DNA of 64,000 nt, taken from Echinarachnius parma. Taxonomy: Eukaryota > Echinodermata > Echinoidea > Clypeasteroida > Echinarachniidae. A model generated the notes under the pieces. It was not told the origin of the DNA, searched no databases, and was given only the letters and a program-made list of their open reading frames with translations. Below are positions 30,274-43,200 of this stretch, piece by piece; within the stretch, counting starts at the first letter, position 1; each line of letters starts with the position of its first letter. The translations under genes and the position numbers were made by a program. Location of the stretch: contig JBAMJV010009356.1 of assembly GCA_037951105.1 (NCBI GenBank), forward strand, positions 60,937-124,936. Direction: 5' to 3'.

Positions 30274-33200
30274 GTCTATCTATCTATCTATCTATATATC
30301 TATCTTTCTATATATCTATCTTTCTATCTGTCTTTCAATCTACCTACATATCATTCCACACATCCATCGTTGCTCTGCGTGACTGCGTCGGTGTAGTCGA
30401 ATATAGTAGAATGAAAATTAAAGGGAAAGTTGAGTTTTGGTAGAGAGGGCGCTACACAAAATAATTTTGTTGTGAGATAATACAAAACTGAGTGTCAAAT
30501 TTGAAAGAACATACAATTTGAATGGCAGAATAAACTTTATTTATTGGTTCAGAAACGGCTGAAATATCATAAGCCTAACCATTTGTAATAAATGTGGGGC
30601 CCCACAAGTATTCGATAATTTTGAACCAGCCGTTAAAATTCGTTTTAAAATGCTTCCTCTTTTCAAAAATGTTCAATAAAGGTTTTTAGATAGTTGTTGA
30701 TTATCTCTCTATCTAATCACTATTTCAACAAAAAATCACATGCACAATATTTTATTTAAAATGGTTTAAACAAATGCGTTTTTTGAAAGCGCCCTCTTTA
30801 GTTTAAACAGCTCTTTTTGAATGATAACAGGCATTTTACTTAGTCGTTTGTAATTTTTGTATTCCTTTCGAGCATGGTGGAGTTATAACTATTAGTTTGT
30901 AATGTAATGGTGCAGGTTTTGGTTACTAAAATTCAGTTTGACTAAAACTGTACTCTCTCAGAACTCAACTATCCCTTTAACATAGATATTATAGCTAGCT
31001 AGCCAGCAATCTTGCTATATCTTTCTACGTACCCTCATCACACATCGGCCCGGTAAATCCATCATCACACATGCAATTGAATGTGTCGGTCAGTGGCAGA
31101 CACGTTCCATTCACACAAGGATTCGGAGAACAGAAATCTCCATCTGCCAATGGAAGATAAAATGAGAGAAAAATCACAGCAATAATGGTCAAATGAAACA
31201 TAAAATGTAGCGTATTTACTCTCAAATCTACATGAATGAAGTTTGCACTTACTGGGTAAAGCCGTGCTATAGAGTATTTTACCGTAGAATAGATTTCTAC
31301 TACAAACAGAAAAGATCAAATCACTTTTGTGGATAATTCATATGAAATTTATTATATTCTGACAGAAAGTTATGTTGCTGACACTTGTATAGTTTTAATA
31401 AATCACGTTAATTTGTGTTTTAAACGGGAGCTAAGCGCTGGAATTTTTGCTTACTGTTACTAATAAGTGCATAATTTCCGCCATTTCTCTGGTTATATCA
31501 CTAATAAATGGAGATCAATATTTTTAAAACCACTTTTATCTAGTTTTGACTAAAAACTGGGGCTGCCATGTTGCACTAACACAAGCGGGTTACGTAATCG
31601 CTGACATAGCAACAGATTCAACAACAGCGGTTACATAACCCGCTTTGTGTTAGTGCACACTCAGATTCGCTCATAAAACATGTTAGACGGTACTGTTGGA
31701 AAACATGGCAGCCTCCAGTGGTCAGTCAAATCAGTTGATAGAAGTTTAAACAAAATGATTATTTCCATTATTATAGTGATACCCAAGAGGAAATATACGA
31801 CTAGAAGTGTTTGACAAACAGGCCAGCAAGCAAGACCTGCATTAAATAGCTCTGTAAATTTCGCACAGAATTTGTACCGTCTGTTATTTGTTTGTCACTA
31901 TAAATGTGACTTTTGAGAAAGGACGATTTGGAATAGACTTTAGTGATATTTTTGGTTACTACTCAGCGTCAATTTCAGAGAAACTTGGATTTTCAGTGAT
32001 AACTTTCAAAGAACTTCTGGATCAGTTTAATATCACAGCCCCAGGTTTACTGTTTTATGTGCCTTTTTTACACTTCATACTAAGTAACTCACAATGCCTC
32101 TGAGAAGGAACATGAAAAATAGGCAGCCAGGTCATTTTCTTCCGGGCACTACACATCAAGGCCAGCAAAGCCAGCAACTTCCAACGGCCAGGCAGCCTTT
32201 TACTGTCCACGTGGGAGTTGACCAGGCAGTAAAGGAGAGGAGAGGAATGGTAGCTATGGGGGAAAGTTCTACACTGGGTGGCCCAAGTGGGGGCAGTGGA
32301 ATCCAGCTCAACTTTGATGGGCTTTTGGAGGAGCTGAGGGGGGCGGAGAGTGAGCCTGGGGATGATATCGCCTAGCTTGTTGTTACTGCGGTGGAGAACG
32401 CCGTTAAAGCTGTACTCCCCACCATCATTCAGGCAGCGCGAGATGCCTGCCTTTCCCGATTCAAGGAGGCAGTGAATCCACACCTGCTGCGACTGCAGTT
32501 CAAGCAGGACGAACTAATGCAGGAGCAGAGGAGGGACAACCTGAGACTGACTGGCCTGAAGGAGGAAGAAGAAGAGTCCGAAGATGCTCTTGCAGATAAC
32601 ATCTGCAAGGTGGCAAGGGAGGTCGGGGTCGACATCCAGCCGGCCGACATATCTTCTTGCCATTGGCTCGGGAAGAGGAGAGAAGGTGGGAGGAGCAGGC
32701 AGGCCATCGTCCGATTTGTTTCGCGGAGGACGCGAGACCGTCTCTACGATGGACGGTTCCGGTTGAAGGGGAAGGATGGTATGAGAGGAGTGAAGGAATG
32801 AAGACCTCACATCACTCAGATTCTCTGTCTTGATGAGAGCGAAGGAGTCGCCTGCAGTGAAAAGTGCAACAACCAAGTACGGAAGCATCGTCTGCAAACT
32901 GCAAGATGATGCATACAAGATCATCCGGAGCCCGGATGATCTTTTTTAAAACTCGGAATGGACAATGTCCAATACAGCGACTTTAAGCTCCATTTCTTTG
33001 CCTAGTATGTTTCACTCAATTTTGAGGCTGTTAGATTTCCCAATATTTTATTATGTTAGTAAATGATCATGATGAGAACAATCTTGATCTCAGAACATAT
33101 AGTTTAAATCCTAGTAATTTTTATAATAATATGCAGTCTAAATTTGTTCACTCTTTTAGTGTTACTTATGTTAATATTAGGCCTCTAACTAGGAATATCG

Positions 33201-34182
33201 GAGAACTAACTTTCCTTTATGAATATAGCCTTGCCTCTAAATTTGATGTGATTGCCCTGTCAGAGGTATAGACTGTAATGTTTTGTATCTATTCGATTTT
33301 GAGGTATCAATTTTCCAAAAAATACAAAAGAATACACATAATACATTATTTATACTTTGTCATATAAATAAGATCTACAACGCTAAATGAAGTTCATTTC
33401 CTTGATTGATATTCAGAGAATGCAGATAATTATTCAAATAATTATGATATCTCACCTGGAGTCTCGCAGTTATCTCCCACATAGTCGGAAGGACAGACAC
33501 ACTGGTAGTTGCCATCACCTATGTTATTACAGGTGCCTCCATTAAGGCAAGGATTATCACTGCATGCCACGGGAGACGTAGACACAGGTGCAGTTGTAGT
33601 GGTAGGAGCACGTGTAGTGTTTGGGCCTTTAAAACAAATTCAACCATTTATTTCGTTTATGTAAATATTCATTTTGACGCCTGAGTTTTTCATAAAGTTT
33701 ATTGTTTATTGTTGACTTTAAAATGAATTGCAAACAAGGGGGTGAGGGGAGAAGGGAGTTATATACCGTAAAATACACACGGTGCACCTAATAAGGTGTT
33801 AACATTGATCAATGACAGTTGGTATGTGTGCCTTGACGTAGAGATGTGCGTAGTCTAAAAATGTGAAGAAATTGACTAACGTCTTAAACAAACAAATCAA
33901 CCAATATAGAACAACCGTCATTTATGTAAGTGACCTAGGTCGAACCAGTCAAAAAGAGGTCCCTTACTTCGAGAGTATTTTTGAAGCAAAAATAGAATTA
34001 CGTAATGATTGTCCTAATATTATTATTATATTATTGTTTCTTCATATTGAGCAGTCGTTAATATTTATCCGTTGTTCGAAGTTCATACAAGTTCTAAATC
34101 CTTAATCAATCGTTTACGTTTGACTATTTTGTATCATTAAGGCCAAAACCTTTTGAAAGGTTATAACCCCCCCCCCCCCCCC

Positions 34183-34215
<33 letters not shown>

Positions 34216-37200
34216 GTCCCCCATAATCAAAATAGCGTAACTTTTTAACGAAAAGGTTTTGAGCAAAATAACTTGGCATGATTGTTTCTACACTTATTGA
34301 CTAACTTCTGTTGACACCATAAACAGAAACAGAATTCGCCAAAATCTCGTTTCACAGGCCCCCAAAAATGACTCATGTGACTTTTAAAAAGTGACAATTT
34401 TGCCTTTTGACCAATTTCATTTTCACACAGAAGTAAGTCAATAAGTGGAGGAACAATCCCACCAAGTTATTTTGCTCAAAACCTTTTCTTTAAATAGTTA
34501 CGCTATTTTGATTGGGGACTTTTATTAAAGGACTGTAAAACTTTAAGTCAATTCAAAAGACTATTACAGAAACAATTATTTGTCGATATTGGTAATTGAC
34601 TGTCAAATGATGTGTCATTACATGAAAATGTTTCCTAATTGTAATTTAATAAAACATTTTTTTTTGGCGTGTTTTGTGTTTTTTTTCTTCTTAAATACAA
34701 ATTGTTCTCTTACTTTAATGAATGTTTTTTTATTGTCAATATTCTACAGTATATGCTTTAAAATGAATGCAAGGGATCATTTTTACAAGCCTATATGTGC
34801 TTTTTATGATTCCCCCACTTTTATTTTGTTTATTCATTTAATTGTAACCAATCATGCATTTGATGTTCATGCATATCATATATTGTATATTTGTCATTTA
34901 TACAAGTTGAAATAACGATCAGCTTTGGCGAGAGAGTATCTTCGCCGCTCGCGAACCGTATAGGTTACGTCCATAACTGCACAGTGACTCTAAAAGCGTC
35001 CAATAATTTCCATGTTATGTAATGCGTACGTGCGTAGGGTCCTGTATAACTTGCGCCCTGAATCGTAGAGATTTTTCTCATTATTTGAATGTCGCTCACA
35101 GTGTGTACAAACATATCCGTGATTGACTCGTCAACAATCTTCCCGCGATAGGGATATATAGCGCAATATGGATTTAGACGACACAGAAGATTGGATATAA
35201 TCATACTGTATATTCTGTAGATGTTGGTTCATAATTGTATTAATTACAAATCATTTAGCCTGACACTGCAGCGAAAAAACTATAGGCCTAGGCACATTTG
35301 AGTCAGCTGTGATCGCATTAATCTGACATTGTTAATGGGATGTGATGGGTTAAATCATGATGAAATCTAATCTACAAACAAAAAGGTGCACGATATCATT
35401 AGAATCAAACGCATCGGAAACTTGCAAAATTATACCAGTGTAGATTTAAATAACAGTAGCCTACATCTTCCCGAGCACACGCATTCTTGCGTTTTACTCA
35501 AATGATCATGAGAATGGAATCATGAGGAAATTGCAATGAATGATAGCATACTTGGCGATATGAAATGCATCGAAAACTTGCAAAATTCTAATAATAATAT
35601 ACTCGATTTATATAGCACCTTACATTTGCAATGATATTATTATCCCGGTCATATAGGATACAATGCCAACCAGCACAAATTGTGCGAATCATCTCCACTC
35701 CCTGGGGAGCATTCCTTCCAAAAGGCTCATGTTTCTTGTTTTAAAGGATATAAACTAGAGAGGTGAGATAGGGGTTCTCACGGAAGAGGAGTGGGGTGTT
35801 ACATATCAGAAAAATATTGTTATGTGAGAAGATTTTATCTTGAATCTGAAAAATAAGAAGTCATGTGGCTTGAATTTCAACGCACTAACAGTAGCTCTTT
35901 GTTAATTGGCGTACTCTATAGGCTATCAATCTGATTTTTTTTGACGATTTAGAATGTTTTTTTTTAGATAGACTGTACATGATATCGAACAATATTAATT
36001 TGCTTGGTTATTTTAATTGCAATATGTTAATTGATAATAATCTTTCAAAGAAAGTCAAAGATTTATGTATATCAATGCAAATGAGACAGGTTATATCTCA
36101 GCCTACTAGAGTGACGCCAAACAGCCAAACTTGAATTTATTTAATATGTATCTCTAACTCACTAAGTGATAATGGTATTAATGCTGGAGTACAAACAGCA
36201 GGTTTAAGTGATCACTCCGTGGTATTTACTGTAATTAAAGGTAAATATTAGCCTCTCTCTCCTAAAATAAGTAAATTTCGATCTTTTAAAAAATGTTGAT
36301 AGTGATAAAATTAAAGATGATATAAGTAATATTGATTGGCAAGAATTTTATTCTCATGATTTAGATGTAGAAAAAATGTGGGATCTTCATTTATGAAAAT
36401 TTGTGATAAACATGCCCCTTTTATTTTAGTACGTCAGAAACAGAGAGGTGTACTATGGATAAATGATGATAATTTGTAATTGGCACGTGAACGGGACTAT
36501 TTTCGAAAACAATTTAGAAGGACCAAACTTACTTTACATTGGGAAAAATTCCAATATTTTCGTAATAGGGCAAATAATTTGAATAAAATGTTTAAAAAAA
36601 GTATCATAGGGACAAATTCCAGAGTTGTGGTAATGATATTGGTAAAAATTGGAAGATGTTTTCGAAACTTCTTCCGAAGAAACAGAAAATAAAAGATACA
36701 GATGTAAAACTCAATATGGGTAATGAACAGGTCCCTAACAAACAAATAGCTGATGTTTTGAATAAAGCTTTTAATGAGGCTAGCTTACGTCTGCAAACTC
36801 CTTCGGGTAATACCTCACAAGATGCATTAAATAGTCTGCAAACTTTGTTTATGTTCTTCAGCAACTGCTGAATATAGATTGTTCAAAAGCAGTGGGAGTA
36901 GATGGTATAAATCCAAAGTTTTTAAAGTTAGCAGCAGTTTATATAGCTGATCCAATGACATATTTATTCAATATGTCCTTAAAAACATGCATAATTCCAA
37001 AAGATTTTAAAACGGCATGAATTTCTCCGATACATAAAGGAGAATCCCATGATATTGATAACTTTATGCCCATTTCTATATCATCTTTGTCTGAAATATT
37101 AGAAAGAGCAATCCATAATCAACTTTATATGCACTTAAATGAAACAAACTCCTTGCAAATTGTCAGTCAGGTTTTAGGCCATTATACTCTACTGCTACTT

Positions 37201-40200
37201 GTTTAACTGAAATTACCGATTATTTGCTTGAAAAACTGGATCAGGGAGATTGGAGGCATTTTTCTTGACTTACGCAAAGCTTTCGATGTTATTCCACACA
37301 ATTTTATTCTTAGTAAACTTGTATTTTGGAATAAAGGGAAACGAGTATAATTGGATTGAATCATATTTAAAGGGATCTAGTAACTTTGTTGACATGTGCA
37401 AAAAGTGATGAATGGTTGATGCAATGTATATTGTTGTTATCTGATATGTCCACAGGGTATTGTGTGAAAATTTCAAGTCAAATGGACGTTGCATGGCCGA
37501 GTAATGAGCAAAAATGCAAAGTGATATTCACTAACTCACTGCACTAACTTTGTACACGGTTTCAAAACTCCAACGGAGTTTTTATTATCTGAACACTTCA
37601 ATCGTACATATCTTTATAACGAAAGGCCGGGAAATTTGAAAAACCGAAACCTGTCCCATGATTTTATTGTCAATACGAATACAACAAGGTATGAGGGAAC
37701 CGCTAGAATTCAAATGGGATTTTTAGGATTTGGACAATGTCACTAAGTCCCTTTAATGGAAATGAGACAGTTTGTAACAGTAAATAATTGTATTAGTGAA
37801 TGTGTGAATACTAGATCTGGAGTCCCACAGGGATCTGTTCTAGAACCGTTGATATTTTGCATATTTATGAATGATATTTGCTATTTGAAACTTCATGTTC
37901 ATTCTAAAATGTCTCTTTATGCTGACGACATAGCTATATTTAATTATGGTAAAACGATTAATGATGTACAGATGGTTTTACAAGAGGATTTTGATTTAAT
38001 ATGTAAGTGGCTAGACCTTAATAATATGCATTTACACCCACAAAAGACAAAAGTAATGGCTTTCGGTCAGAGAAAAAAATTGGTAAACGATGTTTTATTA
38101 TTGAAGGATAACAGTCTGCCTATAGAAAATTTAAATGAAATTAAATACTTGGGTGTTATTTTTAACTCTGGCATGACCTGGAGAGAACATGTTTTTAATA
38201 TTGTGCGCAAAATCTCTAGGGCAATAGGTTGTATTATGAGAATCAAACAATTTATTTCACCAAAAATACTAATGAATTTATATTTTGCTTTGATCCTACC
38301 ACATGTTGATTATTGTTGTACATCTTGAGGAAGCTCTGCTAAAATCCACAAAGATAAGATACAAAAACTTCAGAATAAGTATGCACGCGTAATTTTAAAC
38401 GCTGATTAGTATACACCTCAGCGTTCCATGTAATACTTACTCTCGGCTGGCAATCTGTGGTAGAGCGTATAAAATATCGATATTGTGTATTAGTTTATAA
38501 AATACAACACAATCTAGTACCAACTTATTTAGAACCATTTATATGCAAGCGAAATGTAAATTATAAAACTCTTTACACTGTAAAATGTCCCCTCTACGTA
38601 CACGCCCAAAGACTGAATATAAAATAAATTATTGTACATACTGTATATGTTGGAACTAGCCTGTATAATACACTCCCTATATAACAGTACAGTCGTGCAC
38701 ATCCCTATGTACGTTTAAAACACAATATAAAGCTTTATATTGATTTGAATTCTATTTCATAAGTATATGTATATATGCTATATCATTATGCGTGTAAATA
38801 TTAAATGATATCTTGTATTCACTCTCCCCATCATTTACGTTTGTTTTGAATTTTGTATAATGTAATGTATATATGTTTATATATTTTGTTTTTTAACATG
38901 CAAGTTAAACTGCAGGGCGCCTTTGTAAAGCAGTTTTGCATAACTGAACAGGCTTACGCTGCAGTACAAAATAAATAAATGGGCATTGAGAAGATCGTTC
39001 ACATAAAGGTTTTCACCTCCTACCGGGTCCCCATTTATACAACTGGGTAGAGAGCAGCAATGTGGACTAAATGTCTTGCTGAAGGACAAACGCGGGACTC
39101 CGGGTTCGAACTCGGGATATCCCGCTTGGAAAGCGAGCGCTCTACCAATCTTGCCACACCACATCTACTCAGTGCAGATTTTTACTAGTGCAGATTAAAA
39201 AAATAAACAGTACATGTGCATGTGTACATGCGTGTTAACACGCATTCTGAAGAGTCGTGATGATGAAATCGCGTAAAAATTTGCATGGATGATAGCATGT
39301 TATCTATGAAATAAAAATGCATCAGAAAGTTTCCATGTTCTGCCATTATACAGATACAAAGAAGAGAAAACAAAAGTATGTCATGGAAGAGCCACCAGTG
39401 TTTTAATATATCTAAGTAGAGATATAGAGATACATAAATCCCAAATATGAAATTTATGATCGTAAACACGAAAATAGTAAGTAAAAAAACGTGTAAAAAG
39501 AAAATGTCGCCTACATATCAGGAAGTAAAATATGAATGATGCAGCGAGATAGCTAGAAATTGCAATGCGCCCTTGGAATGCGGGAAGAAAATAGGTTGAA
39601 ACACATTACCAGACCAATACCTATCCTATACTAAACGTTGTAGTTATAAAGCATACATGCACAATGAGCTCTAACGGGACTCGAACCTACATCGTCCGAA
39701 TTTAACACCGCTTTCTACCACTGACTTTCTGAGTACCCTAAACGGGAACCATCACCCAAACATAATATTTTGCTACGTTAAATTATGAATTTTAGTTATT
39801 TCTTCCTCCGCCAACCAAAGAGATAATTATGATTTTGTTTTCAAAAATAGTGAACTACAGCGTCTAGATGGCCTAATTTTCACAATTCGGCTCTCTATAT
39901 GTAATTTTTCCCGAAGAAAAAGAATTTGGCAGTCATTTCTCATGAAATCCATCAATTTTGGGGTAATTAGTAAATATCTAATTGTCCTGGGAACGACCCT
40001 TTTAAATCGCCAAAATGTGACGTCATCTAAAGAACGGACTAATGAACTAAATTCTGTAGATGACGCGTCATGACGGTAAGCCAATGAATTGTCAATCACA
40101 TGTCGATCACGCTGCCGATTCCGGACCCTAAATGTGGGTGGGGCGTAAACTGGCTGCTAAGTGAGATTTGGCATCAGAAAACTTAAATCACTACTGTGTT

Positions 40201-43200
40201 TATTTTCATGGATTTTGTTTCGGCAGACCTATGTTTCAAGTCATCAACTATGGAATAAGTGTCAAAGTATGATGTATTCTTTAGGTCCTTTAACCAAACC
40301 TTTTCATCATAAATACTTCTAAGAATCACAGGTGTCTATATGAACAGACTAGTTATATTGTCCTAGGAACTTAACCACCGTTTTCCAAACCAATAAATTT
40401 TACTCTTCTGCAGACCCATACACGCATCATATAGTCTGATGGTGAGTTTTCGAATCATGATAAATTAATTCTGGTAACTTATTTCTCATGAATTTTTTAT
40501 GATGAAACGCACTAAAACTAAAATTGCATTTGTTCGTATTGATGTATTTTAATCATGTCAATATTCTTGTTTTTATGATAAATTGTAAGGTGCAAACGGA
40601 TGATGAAAACAAGGAAACAAAATGAAGACATTATTACCGGTGTATTTCTAGAAAACATAAGAGGAAACATAATATTGCTACAGATATATATGGATAGTTG
40701 AGTTCTGGTAAAGAGAGTACAGTTTTGGTAAAACTTAATTTTAGTAACCCAAACCTGCACCATTACATTACAAACTGATAGTTATAACTACACCATGCTC
40801 GAAAGGAATACAAAATAACAAATGACTTAGTAAAAAGCCTGTTATCATTAAAAAAAGAGCCGTTTAAACTCAAGAGGGCGCTCTCTAAACCCTCATCGGT
40901 TTCAACCATTTTCAGTAAAATATTGTGCATGTGATGTTCTGAACCGAATTTGATCAAATAAAGTTTATTCTGTCATTAAAATTGTATGCTCTTTCAAATT
41001 TGACACTCGGTTTTTCATTATCTCACAACAAAATATTTTGTGTAGCGCCCTCTAAACCCCCCTAAATTTTTTTTCATAAATCTCAAAAAGTATTTTACCG
41101 ATTTTGATCATTCAAACGGTAATGGCTATGTAATTTTCTTATGCAAACATTAATGGTATGTGTCTGCCAATTGATGGCATTGTTGGTGTGAAATTATGCA
41201 TTTTATAACAAAAGGTGTAAACAAAAATCTTGCACTTTTGTGATTTGTGTCAGCTTCTACACGAATAACAAGAGAATCAAGCATGTTGCTGAACTTTCGA
41301 GCACCATTTATTGCATGTCACTCTACGTTTTTACTTTTAATAAGCATCACAATTAAAACAGGACATGACTTCGGCCAATCTAATCCCCAACAATTTCATA
41401 TTGAAAGGCCTATTTTTTCAGAAAAATGCATGCTTTTGGAAAATTATATAACGGTAATTAATTTGTTAGTTGCCCTGACAGTTGTGGGCAAAATATTTCC
41501 ATTCATATGGGTGCCAAGAGTAGGGGTAGTAGGGGTACATTTAAACACTGATCACCCCATCCTTGACTAAGTGGTTCTTCTGAACACGATCTGTTACGAG
41601 TCAACTGATGCTTTCAGATCAGGTTATGTATAGTGTGTACCTCTGCCGCACTGCTCAAGTGTGCTTTGGGGATACAGGGGTTGGCAGCTCTTGTATCCCG
41701 TCATTCTATTGCTAAAAACACAACAAATAAGCCTCGAACGGACGGACCTAAACGGAATCGACCCAAGACCGCCCAACGACTACGAGACAGAAATCTACAA
41801 ATACTAGAGGTTAATATTCGCGGCCTTAGATCCAATATTGGAGAACTAGCCAACTTGTGCAAGGAGAGAGCTCCAACTATTGTCATCGCAGTGGAAACTT
41901 TCCTTGACTCCACCTTTCATGACGGTGCTGACTGCATAGCAATACCAGGTTATACGTACCATGTGCTGTCGCAGAGACAGACCTGTAACAACAGGAGGCG
42001 GTATTGCGGTGTACTGCCTAGAAGGAATAGCGGTCCACCATGACTCAACTCGTGATCCCGAAAATCTTGAACTCATGTGGCTCTCTGTTACCCTGCAATC
42101 CCAGAAGTTACTGATAGGGGCCGCATACAGGCCACCAAGCGCCAATAATGATCTCATCGACTACCTTGACACCTACACCATTTCAAAGATGGAAGAATTC
42201 AGGGCTATCTCTGTGATGTTTGTGGGCGACTTCAACGTTCACCATGAAGAATGGTTGGGCAGCCACAATACAGACAGTTTGGATTCAGACCAGGCCACAG
42301 CACTGCAGACCTTCTCACCATTCTTTCACAAAGTTGGAATAACATCCTAGACAAAGGAGGGGAGGTGTGCGTCGTAGCTTTGGACATCAAGGGAGCGTTC
42401 GACAAGGTGTGGCACAATGGTCTCCTAGCCAAACTTAGGTCCAAGGGTGTCCATGGTAAGCTGCTGACATGGCTACAAAGCTACGTGACGGAAAGAACAA
42501 TCAGAGTCGTCCTATCAGGCCAGACTTCAGATGCCTCACTCATCAACGGTTCTGTTCCCCAGGGATCAATACTTGGGCCTTTGCTTTTCTCAATCTACAT
42601 CAACGATCTTGTAGACAGTTGTGAAAACGATCTCTACCTGTATGCAGACGACTCTACGCTATATGCTCCCATACACTCACCAATAGACACAGATGAAGTA
42701 GCTGCCAGCCTCAACAGGGATCTTGCTAGAATTAGATCATGGGCTGACAAATGGAAAGTTACGTTTGAGCCAAGTAAATGCAAGTCAATGACATTATCAA
42801 GGAAGCGAATTCCGTCAAAACCAAACATCTACTTTGGAAAATGTCTACTTGCCACCAGGGATGAGCTTGAAATCCTGGGCGTCACCTTTGATAGTAAGCT
42901 GACATGGTCAAAACATATCACAGTTGTTGCCTCCAGAGCTGGTAAAAAACAAGGTGCTCTGAGGAGAGTCGCCAGGAAGCTGGACTACAAAGGCAGATCC
43001 ACTGTTTACAAAGCACAAGTCCGCAGCATCATGGAGTACGCTTGTTTGTGCTGGATTAACGCATCTCCAACCACTCTCAGCCAACTAGACAATATCCAGA
43101 AGAAGGCCCTAAAAATCATAGGTGTTGATGAGACTACTGCCTGCACTCAATTGTCCATTCCCAATCTGTCACACAGAAGAAACATAGCAGCAGTATCAGC

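Larger units (their letters stand above)
29832..31032. other. Intron of gene 3
   Basis: Contains a CTAT microsatellite (about 30236-30345) and a full family B MITE (30418-30980). No exon is seen. Confidence 0.7.
31144..33455. other. Intron of gene 3 with LINE 5' part
   Basis: Contains a small inverted-repeat element (31573-31656) and the 5' part of a LINE in the opposite orientation (32094-33271). No gene 3 exon is seen. Confidence 0.65.

Noticed and set aside
32094-33271. LINE ORF1-like frames considered as exons of a host gene
   Set aside because: They lie opposite to gene 3, have internal stops, and are followed by an endonuclease start typical of LINEs.
39668-39736. Possible tRNA gene
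   Set aside because: Box A and B-like sequences are present but the acceptor stem does not pair and the anticodon arm is poor. A SINE relic is more likely.
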